From Stenotrophomonas maltophilia D457 (lineage in GTDB: Bacteria > Pseudomonadota > Gammaproteobacteria > Xanthomonadales > Xanthomonadaceae): 64,000 nt of DNA. Where the stretch lies: the NCBI RefSeq assembly GCF_000284595.1, contig NC_017671.1, forward strand, positions 3,629,001 to 3,693,000, given 5' to 3'. The notes under the pieces were generated by a model. That model was not told where the DNA came from and ran no database searches. It was given only the letters and a program-made list of their open reading frames with translations. Shown here piece after piece: positions 1 through 9,779 of this stretch (within the stretch, counting starts at the first letter, position 1; every line of letters starts with the position of its first letter). The translations under genes were made by a program, and so were the position numbers.

Positions 1-2
1 TC

Positions 3-1493
<1,491 letters not shown>

Positions 1494-1556
1494 CGGTATC
1501 GCGTTGCCGCGCTGCGCGGCCGCCGGGCATGGTCCCAACGGCGCGCGGGCGCCCCT

Positions 1557-1621
1557 GTAGAGCCGAGCCCACGCTCGGCTGCCCCTGCGCGAACAGCAGC
1601 CGAGCGCGGGCCCGGCTCCAC
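1557..1621. repeat. SMAG-type palindromic repeat (GTAG element)
   Basis: Intergenic element between recQ and copL. It starts with GTAG followed by AGCCGAGC...GCTCGGCT, and a second arm AGCCGAGCGCGGGC...GGCTCCAC follows after about 17 bases. The sequence can fold into two adjacent hairpins. SMAG elements of Stenotrophomonas maltophilia carry a GTAG tetranucleotide at the base of the stem; assignment rests on that motif and on the many similar copies in this window. Confidence 0.7.
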
Positions 1622-1697
1622 CTTGGTGCAGCTCCAACCTTGAACCGGCCATTCAGCCGGAAGTGCATCCGCGCCCGCTTGCGGCTAGATTAGCGCC

Positions 1698-2078
1698 ATG
1701 TCCCTGGCCTCGACCCTGCTTCGTGTCGTGCTCATGCTCAGCCTGTTGCTCAACGGGCTGAACGCGGCCATGGCCAGCGGTCATGAAGAAATGGGGCGGA
1801 TGGCACACGCCGTCGCGGCCGCCGCAGCTGGCGGTGACGCCGACTGCCACCACGCCGGCATGCAGGCCGACCCGGCCCCGCAGGCCAAGGCCCCCGCCCA
1901 CGACGCCCACTGCCAGATCAAGGACTGCGTGCGCAGCTGTGCCCAGCACCCGTTGCTGGTGGTGCAGCCGTTGCCGTTCATGGCCGGCCCGGCGTTGTCG
2001 CTGGCACCACAGCCGATGCCGGCCACCGGCCGTCCGGCGCCGCCGCTGCCGCCGATCTCACGCCCTCCCATCGGCTGA
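1698..2078 (+). CDS. copL: CopL family metal-binding regulatory protein
   Basis: A 126-aa protein with an N-terminal hydrophobic segment (SLASTLLRVVLMLSLLLNGL), probably a signal peptide or membrane anchor, then a short Cys/His-rich middle (CHHAGMQ, HDAHCQIKDCVRSCAQH) and a proline-rich tail. It lies directly upstream of copA and copB on the same strand. In Xanthomonas and Stenotrophomonas, copL precedes copAB and is needed for copper-responsive expression; the His/Cys content fits metal sensing. Family assignment comes from position, size and composition. Whether it acts as protein or as a translated leader cannot be told from sequence. Confidence 0.8.
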   Translation: MSLASTLLRVVLMLSLLLNGLNAAMASGHEEMGRMAHAVAAAAAGGDADCHHAGMQADPAPQAKAPAHDAHCQIKDCVRSCAQHPLLVVQPLPFMAGPALSLAPQPMPATGRPAPPLPPISRPPIG

Positions 2079-2153
2079 TTCCACATGCACCGTGCGCCCT
2101 GCGCACCGTAGCCGGCCACCTGCCGGCGTCTTTACGTGTATGGAGTCACCACC

Positions 2154-3965
2154 ATGAATACCCGCATTCCCCCCGGTCCGGGCGCCGTGCCCATGCCGTC
2201 GCGCCGCCTGTTCGTGCAGGGCCTGGCCGCCGGCGGCGTGGTTGCCGGCATCGCCGCCGTCGGCGTACCACAGCGCGCGCTCGCCGCCGCCACGGCCACC
2301 CCGCGCCTGGCCGGCGCTTTAGCCGTGCTCAGCGACACCCGCATCGAACTGGCCATCGGCGAATCACTGGCCAACTTCACCGGCCGCACCCGCCCGGCGA
2401 TCACCGTCAATGGATCGCTGCCGGCGCCGATCCTGCGCTGGCGCGAAGGCCAGACCGTGGACCTGTTCGTGCGCAACACGCTGGAACGCCACCCGACCTC
2501 GATCCACTGGCACGGCATCCTGCTGCCGGCCAACATGGACGGCGTGCCCGGCCTGAGCTTCAACGGCATCGGCCCCGGCGAGACCTACCACTACCACTTC
2601 CAGCTGAAGCAGTCGGGTACCTACTGGTACCACAGCCACTCGATGTTCCAGGAGCAGGCCGGCCTGTACGGCGCGCTGATCATCGATCCGGCCGAACCGG
2701 CGCCGTACCGGCACGACCGCGAGCACGTGATCATGCTGTCCGACTGGACCGACATGGATCCGGGTGCGCTGTTCCGGCGCATGAAGAAGCTCGCCGAGCA
2801 TGACAACTACTACAAGCGCACCCTGCCCGACTTCCTGCGTGACGTGAAGCGCGGGGGCTGGTCAGCCGCGCTGTCCGACCGTGGCATGTGGGGGCGGATG
2901 CGGATGACGCCGACCGACATCTCCGACATCAACGCCCACACCTACACCTACCTGATGAACGGCACCGCCCCGGCCGGCAACTGGACCGGGCTGTTCCGCA
3001 GCGGCGAGAAGGTGCTGCTGCGTTTCATCAATGGCGCCTCGATGACCTACTTCGATGTGCGCATTCCCGGCCTGAAGATGACCGTGGTCGCCGCCGATGG
3101 CCAGTACATACATCCGGTCAGCATCGATGAGTTCCGCATCGCTCCCGCCGAAACCTACGATGTGCTGGTCGAGCCCACCGGCCAGGACGCGTTTACCATC
3201 TTCTGCCAGGACATGGGCCGCACCGGCTTCGCCGCCGGCACGCTGGCGGTACGCCATGGCCTGCAGGCGCCGATCCCTGCACGCGACCCGCGCCCGTTGC
3301 TGACCATGAGCGACATGGGGCATGACATGGGCGGTGGCGGTCATGGTGGGCACGACATGACCGCGATGAAGGGCATGGAAGGCGGCTGCGGCGCCAGCAT
3401 GGGCCACGGTGCGCATGGCGGCGGTGATGCCGCCAGCAAGGCGCCAAAGCACCCGCCCAGCGAGCGCAACAACCCGCTGGTGGACATGCAGAGCTCGGCG
3501 ACCGAACCGAAGCTGGACGACCCCGGCATCGGCCTGCGCGACAACGGCCGCCAGGTGCTGACCTATGGCGCGATGCGCAGCCTGTTCGAGGACCCCGATG
3601 GCCGCGAGCCCAGCCGTGAGATCGAACTGCACCTGACCGGGCACATGGAGAAATTCTCCTGGTCGTTCGATGGCATTCCGTTCGCCAGCGCCGAACCGCT
3701 GCGGCTGAACTACGGCGAGCGCATGCGCATCGTGCTGGTCAACGACACCATGATGCAGCACCCGATCCACCTGCATGGCGTGTGGAGCGATCTGGAGAAC
3801 GCGCAGGAGGAATTCCAGGTGCGCAAGCACACCATCGACATGCCGCCCGGCACCCGCCGCAGCTACCGCGTGCGCGCCGATGCGCTCGGCCGCTGGGCCT
3901 ACCACTGCCATCTGCTGTACCACATGGAAGCGGGCATGATGCGCGAAGTGAGGATCGAAGAATGA
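2154..3965 (+). CDS. copA: CopA copper-resistance multicopper oxidase
   Basis: Periplasmic multicopper oxidase (603 aa) that oxidises and sequesters copper. It has a twin-arginine signal (SRRLFVQG) and all copper-ligand motifs: HWHG, WYHSH, HPIHLHG and YHCHLLYHMEAGM. A Met/His/Gly-rich insert (MGHDMGGGGHGGHDM and onward) around residues 385-430 is typical of CopA copper-binding regions. I place the start at the ATG at 2154 because GGAG lies 9 bases upstream; an in-frame GTG at 2136 is the alternative. The stop overlaps the copB start (ATGA), so the two are translationally coupled. Confidence 0.95.
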   Translation: MNTRIPPGPGAVPMPSRRLFVQGLAAGGVVAGIAAVGVPQRALAAATATPRLAGALAVLSDTRIELAIGESLANFTGRTRPAITVNGSLPAPILRWREGQTVDLFVRNTLERHPTSIHWHGILLPANMDGVPGLSFNGIGPGETYHYHFQLKQSGTYWYHSHSMFQEQAGLYGALIIDPAEPAPYRHDREHVIMLSDWTDMDPGALFRRMKKLAEHDNYYKRTLPDFLRDVKRGGWSAALSDRGMWGRMRMTPTDISDINAHTYTYLMNGTAPAGNWTGLFRSGEKVLLRFINGASMTYFDVRIPGLKMTVVAADGQYIHPVSIDEFRIAPAETYDVLVEPTGQDAFTIFCQDMGRTGFAAGTLAVRHGLQAPIPARDPRPLLTMSDMGHDMGGGGHGGHDMTAMKGMEGGCGASMGHGAHGGGDAASKAPKHPPSERNNPLVDMQSSATEPKLDDPGIGLRDNGRQVLTYGAMRSLFEDPDGREPSREIELHLTGHMEKFSWSFDGIPFASAEPLRLNYGERMRIVLVNDTMMQHPIHLHGVWSDLENAQEEFQVRKHTIDMPPGTRRSYRVRADALGRWAYHCHLLYHMEAGMMREVRIEE

Positions 3966-4957
3966 GCCGCTCACTGCTTTCCCCCAGCCTGCTGGCCCTG
4001 GGCCTGGCCGCCGCATTGCCGGTGTTCGCGCAGTCGCACGCCGGGCATGACATGGCCGCGATGGATCCGCCCGCAAAGACCGCCAACGCGCCGGTCGAAC
4101 AGGCCGATCATTCGAAGATGGATTCGGGCGCCACAGATCATGCCGGCATGGATCACTCGAAGATGGACCATGGCGCGATGCAACCGGCGGCGATGGACCA
4201 TTCGCAGATGGACCACGGGGCAATGGGCCATGCCACGCCCGCGCCCACCGAACCGCGCGACCCCATCCCGGTGCCGTCCGATGCCGATCGTGCCGCTGCA
4301 TTCCCACCGATCGCGCACGGCGCGATGGAGCATGCGCCGGAGATCAACAGCCTGCTGCTGATCGACCGCCTCGAACATTGGGACGGCAAGAGCAGCAACG
4401 GCCAGGCCTGGGAGGCCACCGGCTGGATCGGTGGCAACATCAACCGCCTGTGGCTGCGCACCGATGGCGAACGCAGCCGCGGCCGCACCGAGTCATCGTC
4501 GCTGGAAGCACTGTATGGCCGCAGCGTGTCGCCGTGGTGGGACGTGCTGGTCGGCGTGCGCCAGGACTTCCGCCCGGCCGACTCGCGCACGTGGGCGGCC
4601 ATCGGCATCCAGGGGCTGGCACCGTACAAGTTCGAGAGCTCGGCCACGCTGTATATGGGTTCCGGCGGCCAAGTGCTGGCCAAGGCCGAGGTCGAGTACG
4701 ACGTGCTGCTGACCAACCGCCTGATCCTGCAGCCGCTGCTGGAAGCCACCATCGCGGCCAAGGATGAACCGGAGTACGGCATTGGTCGCGGACTGAACAA
4801 GGTCGAAGCCGGGCTACGCCTGCGCTATGAGTTCAGCCGCCGTTTCGCGCCATACATCGGCATCAGCCACGAGCGCACGTTTGGCGACACCGCCGACTAT
4901 GCCGGTGACCACGCGCGCGACACACGCTGGGTGGCCGGCGTACGCATGTGGTTCTGA
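3962..4957 (+). CDS. copB: CopB copper-resistance outer-membrane protein
   Basis: A 331-aa exported protein. The N-terminal signal peptide (LLALGLAAALPVFAQ) is followed by a metal-binding segment with repeated MDHSKMDHGAM-type units (about residues 45-95) and then a beta-barrel-like CopB domain with alternating hydrophobic residues ending in ...VAGVRMWF; the terminal Phe is usual for outer-membrane barrels. CopB works with CopA in periplasmic and outer-membrane copper binding. Its start overlaps the copA stop by four bases, and the operon is copL-copA-copB. Confidence 0.93.
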   Translation: MSRSLLSPSLLALGLAAALPVFAQSHAGHDMAAMDPPAKTANAPVEQADHSKMDSGATDHAGMDHSKMDHGAMQPAAMDHSQMDHGAMGHATPAPTEPRDPIPVPSDADRAAAFPPIAHGAMEHAPEINSLLLIDRLEHWDGKSSNGQAWEATGWIGGNINRLWLRTDGERSRGRTESSSLEALYGRSVSPWWDVLVGVRQDFRPADSRTWAAIGIQGLAPYKFESSATLYMGSGGQVLAKAEVEYDVLLTNRLILQPLLEATIAAKDEPEYGIGRGLNKVEAGLRLRYEFSRRFAPYIGISHERTFGDTADYAGDHARDTRWVAGVRMWF

Positions 4958-5038
4958 GCAGCGGTTCGTGAGCAATGGCCAGCCCCGGCAGCCGCCGGGG
5001 CCGGCTACACTGCGCCACGTTCCAGTGCAGGCACCGCC

Positions 5039-5551
5039 ATGTCGTTGCAGATCCGCCGCGCCACCCTTGCCGATGTCGATGCCCTGTCGGCGATCGCCAT
5101 CACCACCTACACCGAAACCTGGGGCGACTCGTACCCCGCGCAGGAGCTGCATGATTTCCTGCAGGCGCGCTACAGCAGCGAACCGCAGCGCACTGAACTG
5201 TCCGACCCACGCAGTGCCATCTGGCTGCTGATGGACGGCGACGCCGTGGTCGGCTACCTGGCCGCCGGTGCCAACACCCTGCCGCATGCCGATGCACGCG
5301 AGGGCGACATCGAACTGAAGCGGTTCTACATCCTGGCCGCACACCAGAACGGCGGCCATGGTGCACGCCTGATGGACGCGTTCATGGCCTGGCTGGACCA
5401 GCCGCAGCGCCGCACCCTGTGGGTGGGCGTATGGGAAGAAAACTTCGGCGCGCAGCGCTTCTACGCGCGCTATGGCTGCAGCAAGGTCGGCGAGTACGAT
5501 TTCATCGTCGGTGATACCCACGACCGCGAGTTCATCCTGCGGCGGCCATGA
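5039..5551 (+). CDS. GNAT family N-acetyltransferase
   Basis: A 170-aa single-domain acetyl-CoA-dependent acetyltransferase. The N-terminal strand IRRATLADVDALS, the acetyl-CoA binding region (KRFYILAAHQNGGHGARLMDA, with the Q/R-x-x-G-x-G/A signature in altered form) and the C-terminal GAQRFYARYG...EYDF are characteristic. The substrate is unknown. The sequence is clearly paralogous to the GNAT gene at 62669-63190: both share the order IRRAT, TET(W/F)G, LW(V/L)GVW and ENFGAQRFYARYG. It is monocistronic, with about 80 bp after copB and a SMAG element downstream. Confidence 0.88.
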   Translation: MSLQIRRATLADVDALSAIAITTYTETWGDSYPAQELHDFLQARYSSEPQRTELSDPRSAIWLLMDGDAVVGYLAAGANTLPHADAREGDIELKRFYILAAHQNGGHGARLMDAFMAWLDQPQRRTLWVGVWEENFGAQRFYARYGCSKVGEYDFIVGDTHDREFILRRP

Positions 5552-5564
5552 TCATGCAGCCCAT

Positions 5565-5626
5565 GTAGCGTCGAGCCATGCTTGGCCAGGGTCTGCAATA
5601 TCCAGTCGAGCATGGCTCGACGCTAC
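5565..5626. repeat. SMAG palindrome with perfect 17-bp arms
   Basis: Perfect inverted arms GTAGCGTCGAGCCATGC (5565-5581) and its complement (5610-5626) flank a 28-base loop between two convergent genes. It is the cleanest GTAG element in the window and can form a long stem-loop in either transcript, so it could protect 3' ends or help termination. Confidence 0.8.
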
Positions 5627-5629
5627 AAA

Positions 5630-5935
5630 CTAGAAATCGAACAGTTCCGACAGGAAGCTGTCCTTCTTCTTTTTCTTGTAGCCCTGGCCCCGGTTGTCCT
5701 CGTAGCGCTGGCCGAGGTGGCGGGTATCACGGTGCATCACCGGTGGCGGCGACGCCGGCTGAGCCTGCACGGGCGCTGGCGGCGGTACGGCCGCACCGGC
5801 GCCTGCGCGCTCGATGATCTTGTCCAGCTCGCCACGATCCAGCCACACGCCGCGGCAACTTGGGCAGTAATCGATCTCGATGCCGTGGCGTTCGGCCATC
5901 TGCAGCGTCTGGGTCTTGCACACGGGGCACAGCAT
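5630..5935 (-). CDS. TFIIB-type zinc-ribbon protein
   Basis: A 101-aa protein starting MLCPVCKTQTL. It holds one zf-TFIIB zinc ribbon (CPVC at residues 3-6 and CPSC at 24-27, followed by GVWLDRGELDKII), a proline/glutamine-rich linker, a run of five lysines and the acidic/aromatic C-terminus FLSELFDF. The fold usually binds zinc and often nucleic acid or protein; no specific function is known. The start ATG at 5935 begins the ribbon directly, and longer upstream in-frame sequence looks unlike the family. It is convergent with the GNAT gene. Confidence 0.82.
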   Translation of the reverse strand: MLCPVCKTQTLQMAERHGIEIDYCPSCRGVWLDRGELDKIIERAGAGAAVPPPAPVQAQPASPPPVMHRDTRHLGQRYEDNRGQGYKKKKKDSFLSELFDF

Positions 5936-6084
5936 CGGTATTGCTCCTGTCGGTCTGGTTTCGACTGTACCTGCACCGCGATGACTGTGCGGCAACGCGT
6001 GACCGATGGCACAGGGACTTCCGGCGCGTGCCCACATGCGTACCGCGCGGCACACTGCGCCCTTGTTCCACAGGGAATGCGTAC

Positions 6085-6852
6085 ATGACCGTGTTGTCCC
6101 GCCTGCCCACCACCGCGCGCCTGTTGCTGGTGCTGCTGGGTGTCGGCCTTGGCCTGAACCTGCGGGATATCGCCGCGGCCATCGGCACACCGGTTCCCGC
6201 ACTGCCCATCCCCTATGGCGGCAGCCTGTTGGACAACGCGCTGGCGGTACTGGTGACACTGCTGCTGGCCGCGCTGCTGCGGCCCCGTGACATGGGCCTG
6301 ATGGCCAGCTTGGGACTGCGCGGAAACGGCTGGGGCGGCCCGTTGTGGGTGCTGCTGGCCAGCCTGCCCTGCTGGCTGGGACTGGCGCTGCTCGGAACTC
6401 CGAACACGGCACTGACTGCGCTGGATGCCACGATGCTGGCCGCGCTGTTCCCGCTGGCCGAGGAAGTGCTGTTCCGTGGCCTCGGCTTCGTGCTGCTGGT
6501 GAAGATCGTGCGCGGTCCGTGGCCGTTGCTCGCGCTGCCGCAGGCACTGCTGTTCGGCATGGTGCACTGGCTCGGCTTCGGCGGGTTCGACGGCGGCGGC
6601 ATCGCACTGTTCATTGGCGCGGTGATCGCGCTGGGCGGCTTCATCTTCGCCTGGCTCGACCACCTCGACGGCGACACCCTGTGGTGCGGCCTGATCCTGC
6701 ATGTTTCGATGAACCTTGCCTGGAATGTGTTCAGCCTCGATGACGCCATCGCATTGGGTTGGCAGGCCACCGGCCTGCGCATCGGCACCGCCCTGCTCGC
6801 GGTGGCGGTGCTGGCCTGGCACGTGCGGTTCAGGCGCCAGAGAGGGCTGTAA
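6085..6852 (+). CDS. CPBP family intramembrane metalloprotease
   Basis: A 255-aa multi-pass membrane protein with about seven hydrophobic segments. The three CPBP (CAAX protease/Abi, Rce1-type) motifs are intact: AEEVLFRG (EExxxR, about residues 130-136), FGMVHW (FxxxH) and HVSMN (HxxxN). Members cleave prenylated or other membrane substrates and include bacteriocin-immunity proteins. The substrate here is unknown. The ATG at 6085 was chosen because it precedes the first hydrophobic segment directly; the open frame extends further upstream without family similarity. Confidence 0.85.
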   Translation: MTVLSRLPTTARLLLVLLGVGLGLNLRDIAAAIGTPVPALPIPYGGSLLDNALAVLVTLLLAALLRPRDMGLMASLGLRGNGWGGPLWVLLASLPCWLGLALLGTPNTALTALDATMLAALFPLAEEVLFRGLGFVLLVKIVRGPWPLLALPQALLFGMVHWLGFGGFDGGGIALFIGAVIALGGFIFAWLDHLDGDTLWCGLILHVSMNLAWNVFSLDDAIALGWQATGLRIGTALLAVAVLAWHVRFRRQRGL

Positions 6853-6944
6853 CGCCCGCTTAGCTTGCCGTGCACGTCGGGATCACTGCCGGCTTGCGCA
6901 TACTTGCGCGCCTTTTCACCGTTGCTGTCCGGAGTTGTCGCGTC

Positions 6945-7367
6945 ATGTTGCTGTCCAAGCGCCACGTTGAACCCCGCGTCCTGCTCATCGAGGACGCCGA
7001 GGAAACCCGCGAGCTGAGCCGACTGGCGCTGGAAAGCCAGGCCTGCCACGTAGTGGGCGTGAGCTCTGCCGAAGCGGCGCTGGGCCTGCTGGCGGCCGGT
7101 GAGCGTTTCGACCTGCTGTTCACCGACGTCAATCTGGGTGCGATCAGTGGCATTGAAGCCGCCAACCGGGTCCGCAGCCTGTATCCCCAGCTGCCGATCC
7201 TGGTGACGTCGGGCATGGACCAGCACCAGGTGCTGCCGCAGCTCCGCGACGGCATCCATTTCCTGCCCAAACCCTACAACATGAGCGAGCTGCTCGACGC
7301 CATCCGGCTGTGCTTCCGGCACGCCGATGTGGGCGTATTGACCGGGCCGGACGCACAGGCGGCCTGA
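6945..7367 (+). CDS. Stand-alone response regulator receiver (CheY-like)
   Basis: A 140-aa single REC domain: acidic pair Glu16-Asp17 (LLIEDAEE), phosphoacceptor Asp61 (LLFTDVNLG), conserved Thr88 (LVTSG) and Lys109 (LPKPY). No output domain follows, so it presumably acts by protein contact like CheY or Spo0F. No histidine kinase is adjacent, so it is an orphan. The start at 6945 has GGAG ten bases upstream; upstream in-frame codons are open but lack conserved sequence. Confidence 0.88.
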   Translation: MLLSKRHVEPRVLLIEDAEETRELSRLALESQACHVVGVSSAEAALGLLAAGERFDLLFTDVNLGAISGIEAANRVRSLYPQLPILVTSGMDQHQVLPQLRDGIHFLPKPYNMSELLDAIRLCFRHADVGVLTGPDAQAA

Positions 7368-7375
7368 GGCACTCA

Positions 7376-8314
7376 TCAACCGCTGCTGTACGGCCCGGTA
7401 CCCGGGAACACCTTCAGCAGCGCGCGGGTGATCATGTCCGGGTAGACGGTGAAATGGTCCTCGCCGTCGATCACCATGTTCTCCACCTTCAATGATCGCC
7501 CGCTGCTGCGCAGCTGCTCGGCGAACTCGGCGTTGTGGCGCAGCATGTCGTTGCGGGTGAAATAGCGCGGCTCCGGCTTGACCGTTTCGAAGCTGCCGAT
7601 CGACAGCACCACCGTGGTCGGCTGCGCAGGCGCCTTGGCTTCGGCCAGCATGCGCGGCACCCGATGGTTGTCGAACCACAGCGACGGGCTGGACAGGATG
7701 TAGCTGCGGAACATGTCCGGGCGCGTGGTCAGCACGTAGGCGCCGAACAGGCCGCCATAGGAATGACCGGCATAGGCTCGCCGCGCCGGATCGGTGCGGT
7801 AGCGCGCATCGATCAGCGGCAGTACGCGCTCGGCGAGGAAGTCGCGGTAATGCGCGGCGCCGCCGTAGCTGACGTCGTCGCTGTAGTCACGCGGATCGGT
7901 GCGCGCCGGATCGCTCGGCGTGTAATCCCGCGAGCGGCTCTGCCTGGAGGTCAGGCCTTCCTGCGGCGGCAGCCCGACCAGGATGAAATCCTCGATGTTG
8001 ACGCCCTTCTGCCCGACCAGGTTGCGCACGCTGCGCACCAGCGGGAAGCTGTACAGCGCATCGGTCACGTACAGCACCGGATAGTGCTTTTCCGGATGTG
8101 CGGCGTAGTCGGCCGGCAACGCCACCCAGATCGGGTAATCGCGTCCCACCGGGTCGTGCACGCGCAGCGCCTCGGTATCCGGCAGCACCACGCCCTGCGC
8201 GGCGGTGGCCGCGCTTTCCTTCGCTTCATCCGGAGTTGCCGGTTGCGCCACCGACATCGCACAGCCCCCCATGGCCAGGCAGGCCGCCACACTCCATCCA
8301 CGCACACGCTGCAT
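7376..8314 (-). CDS. Secreted alpha/beta-hydrolase, esterase-D/Fes type
   Basis: A 312-aa exported hydrolase. The N-terminus (MQRVRGWSVAACLAMGGCAMS) is a signal peptide with a Cys that might be a non-canonical lipobox. The core has the nucleophile elbow GHSYGG (Ser185) and a late histidine in DGEDHFTV. The family (COG2819) includes siderophore and feruloyl esterases; the substrate is unknown. The start at 8314 has GGGAGA just upstream. It lies 7 bp downstream of the receiver gene on the opposite strand. The next gene, 8399-9262, is a divergent member of the same superfamily on the same strand. Confidence 0.85.
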   Translation of the reverse strand: MQRVRGWSVAACLAMGGCAMSVAQPATPDEAKESAATAAQGVVLPDTEALRVHDPVGRDYPIWVALPADYAAHPEKHYPVLYVTDALYSFPLVRSVRNLVGQKGVNIEDFILVGLPPQEGLTSRQSRSRDYTPSDPARTDPRDYSDDVSYGGAAHYRDFLAERVLPLIDARYRTDPARRAYAGHSYGGLFGAYVLTTRPDMFRSYILSSPSLWFDNHRVPRMLAEAKAPAQPTTVVLSIGSFETVKPEPRYFTRNDMLRHNAEFAEQLRSSGRSLKVENMVIDGEDHFTVYPDMITRALLKVFPGTGPYSSG

Positions 8315-8398
8315 CCACACTCTCCCGTTGCGGGCGACGCACCCGGGTGGCGTCGCTACCGCATCCTCACACGTCGCGCGGCGCCGCGCCACGCGCGG

Positions 8399-9262
8399 TC
8401 AGGGCGAGGCCGGCGGCGGCGCCGGGAACAGTGTGCGCAGCGCCTGCAATGCGGCCGGGTGGTAGACGGTCGCGTGGGTTTCCTCCGGCAGCGGCAGGTA
8501 CTTCACCAGCGGCGACGGCGAGGCCTGCTGCAGCAGCGCGGCCAGTCGTGCCGTGGAGGCGGCCAGTTCCGGTTGCCCGCTGCTGGCCAGGAACACGTGC
8601 GGCTGTGCACGCGTCACCGCCGGCAGCTGCCGGGATGCTCCGGCCAGCATCGCACCACGGTTCCACCACAGGCTGGGGTCCAGCGCGATATAGCTGTTGA
8701 ACAGCGTCGGCTCCTGCAGCAGCGTCTCGACCACGAACAGGCCAGCCAGCGACTCACCGATCAGCGCACGCTCGTCTGTGGTCGGGTAGCGCTGGCGTAC
8801 CTGCGGCATCAGTTCATCGCGCAGGAAGCTGCGGTAGGCCGCCGAGCCACCGATGCGTGGCGCGATCTTCTGGTCCTGCGGGTCGCTGCTGGGGCCGGTC
8901 ATGTCGCGGCGGCGCTCGGTATTCTCGATGCCGACCAGCAGGAACGGACGCATGCTGCCATTGCCGGTCAGCACCTGCACCAGCCCTGCCACATGCAGGA
9001 AATCCTCGCCGATGCCGCCATCGGCCATGTACAGCACCGGCAGCGGCGCCTTCGGATCCAGGCCCCAGGGCTGCGGACGATAGACATTGATGCGGCGGGT
9101 CTCGCCCAGTGCCTTCGACTGCACGGTGAAGGTCTCGCCGATGACCAGTGGTGCGGCCGCAGCGGTCGATGCCGGCGGTGCTGCCGACACGGTGGGAACA
9201 GCTGCGAGGCCCGGCCCTGCGGCGGCCAGCAGGATCAGGGCGGAGAGAGCGACGACGCGCAT
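8399..9262 (-). CDS. Secreted alpha/beta-hydrolase (esterase-like), second copy
   Basis: A 287-aa exported protein: signal peptide MRVVALSALILLAAAGPGLAA, then a hydrolase domain with the nucleophile elbow GESLAG and a C-terminal ETHATVYHPA containing the probable catalytic His. It shares the organisation of the adjacent gene (IGGSAAYRSFLRDELMPQVRQRY versus GGAAHYRDFLAERVLPLIDARY), which suggests an old tandem duplication. I chose ATG 9262 because GGAAG sits five bases upstream; ATG 9274 is an alternative. It is transcribed toward the first esterase with an 84-bp gap. Confidence 0.83.
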   Translation of the reverse strand: MRVVALSALILLAAAGPGLAAVPTVSAAPPASTAAAAPLVIGETFTVQSKALGETRRINVYRPQPWGLDPKAPLPVLYMADGGIGEDFLHVAGLVQVLTGNGSMRPFLLVGIENTERRRDMTGPSSDPQDQKIAPRIGGSAAYRSFLRDELMPQVRQRYPTTDERALIGESLAGLFVVETLLQEPTLFNSYIALDPSLWWNRGAMLAGASRQLPAVTRAQPHVFLASSGQPELAASTARLAALLQQASPSPLVKYLPLPEETHATVYHPAALQALRTLFPAPPPASP

Positions 9263-9311
9263 GCGAACTTCCATTTTCGAGAGGACGGCCAGCATAACTG
9301 CGCCGGGGCCC

Positions 9312-9776
9312 TCAACGGCGATCCAGTTCGATCACGGCCTGGCAGGCACGGAGCTGGTCGTCGGCATCGCGTCCGATTCGAACAAGCGCTGCCGCAACCT
9401 CTGCTCGTAACTGGGCGCCCGCATCACGTTCGCCGGTGCGGGCGGCGGCTTCGGACAGACGGCCGGTATGGCACGCGGCGAGGTCGTCGCGCAGGCGGAG
9501 AGTGCCAGCGCGCAGGGCAGCCACCACATCGGCATCCACCTCGGCCGCGCGCTCACGATCCTGTTCATGTTGTTCCCCCAGTGAGGCCATCGCCTCGCTC
9601 CGTTCTTCCTGATCCCGGCGCAACCGCCGTTCGGACTGCACCGCGCCGGCCTGTTGCTCCACATCGGCACGCGCCATCGCGAGGTCGCTGCGATCACCGC
9701 GCCAACGCCAGCCAGTCATGAACATCAGCAACGACCACAGCAGCAGCGACGCCATCACCACCAGCATGCGCGGCAT
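9312..9776 (-). CDS. Rz: Phage i-spanin (Rz-like)
   Basis: A 154-aa protein with one N-terminal membrane segment (MLVVMASLLLWSLLMFMTGW) and a long charged periplasmic coiled coil (ADVEQQAGAVQSERRLRRDQEERSEAM and onward). This is the architecture of inner-membrane spanins that fuse inner and outer membrane in the last step of lysis. An o-spanin (Rz1) is encoded in another frame inside it at 9332-9568. It follows the lysozyme gene with its start 3 bp from the lysozyme stop, completing a holin-lysozyme-spanin cassette. Confidence 0.82.
   Translation of the reverse strand: MPRMLVVMASLLLWSLLMFMTGWRWRGDRSDLAMARADVEQQAGAVQSERRLRRDQEERSEAMASLGEQHEQDRERAAEVDADVVAALRAGTLRLRDDLAACHTGRLSEAAARTGERDAGAQLRAEVAAALVRIGRDADDQLRACQAVIELDRR
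9332..9568 (-). CDS. Rz1: Phage o-spanin lipoprotein (Rz1-like), embedded in Rz
   Basis: A 78-aa frame inside Rz. It has a lipoprotein signal (MWWLPCALALSAC, lipobox LSAC) and a proline-rich mature part (PAVCPKPPPAPA), both hallmarks of Rz1. The ATG at 9568 has a strong GGGGGA site five bases upstream, which supports real expression. Nested out-of-frame Rz1 genes are known in lambda. The lipid anchor would place the protein in the outer membrane facing Rz. Confidence 0.8.
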   Translation of the reverse strand: MNRIVSARPRWMPMWWLPCALALSACATTSPRAIPAVCPKPPPAPANVMRAPSYEQRLRQRLFESDAMPTTSSVPARP

Positions 9777-9779
9777 GGG

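Noticed and set aside
2862..4307. 481-codon minus-strand frame opposite copA/copB
   Set aside because: Antisense shadow; copA and copB motifs on the plus strand are unambiguous.
9296..9311. A further att copy left of the lysis element (tandem integration at tRNA-Lys)
   Set aside because: No sequence resembling the tRNA 3' half occurs around 9.3 kb.
7535..9721. 728-codon plus-strand open frame
   Set aside because: It is the complement of two well-supported minus-strand hydrolase genes and part of the Rz/Rz1 gene; the translation is Arg/His/Gln-rich with no domain.
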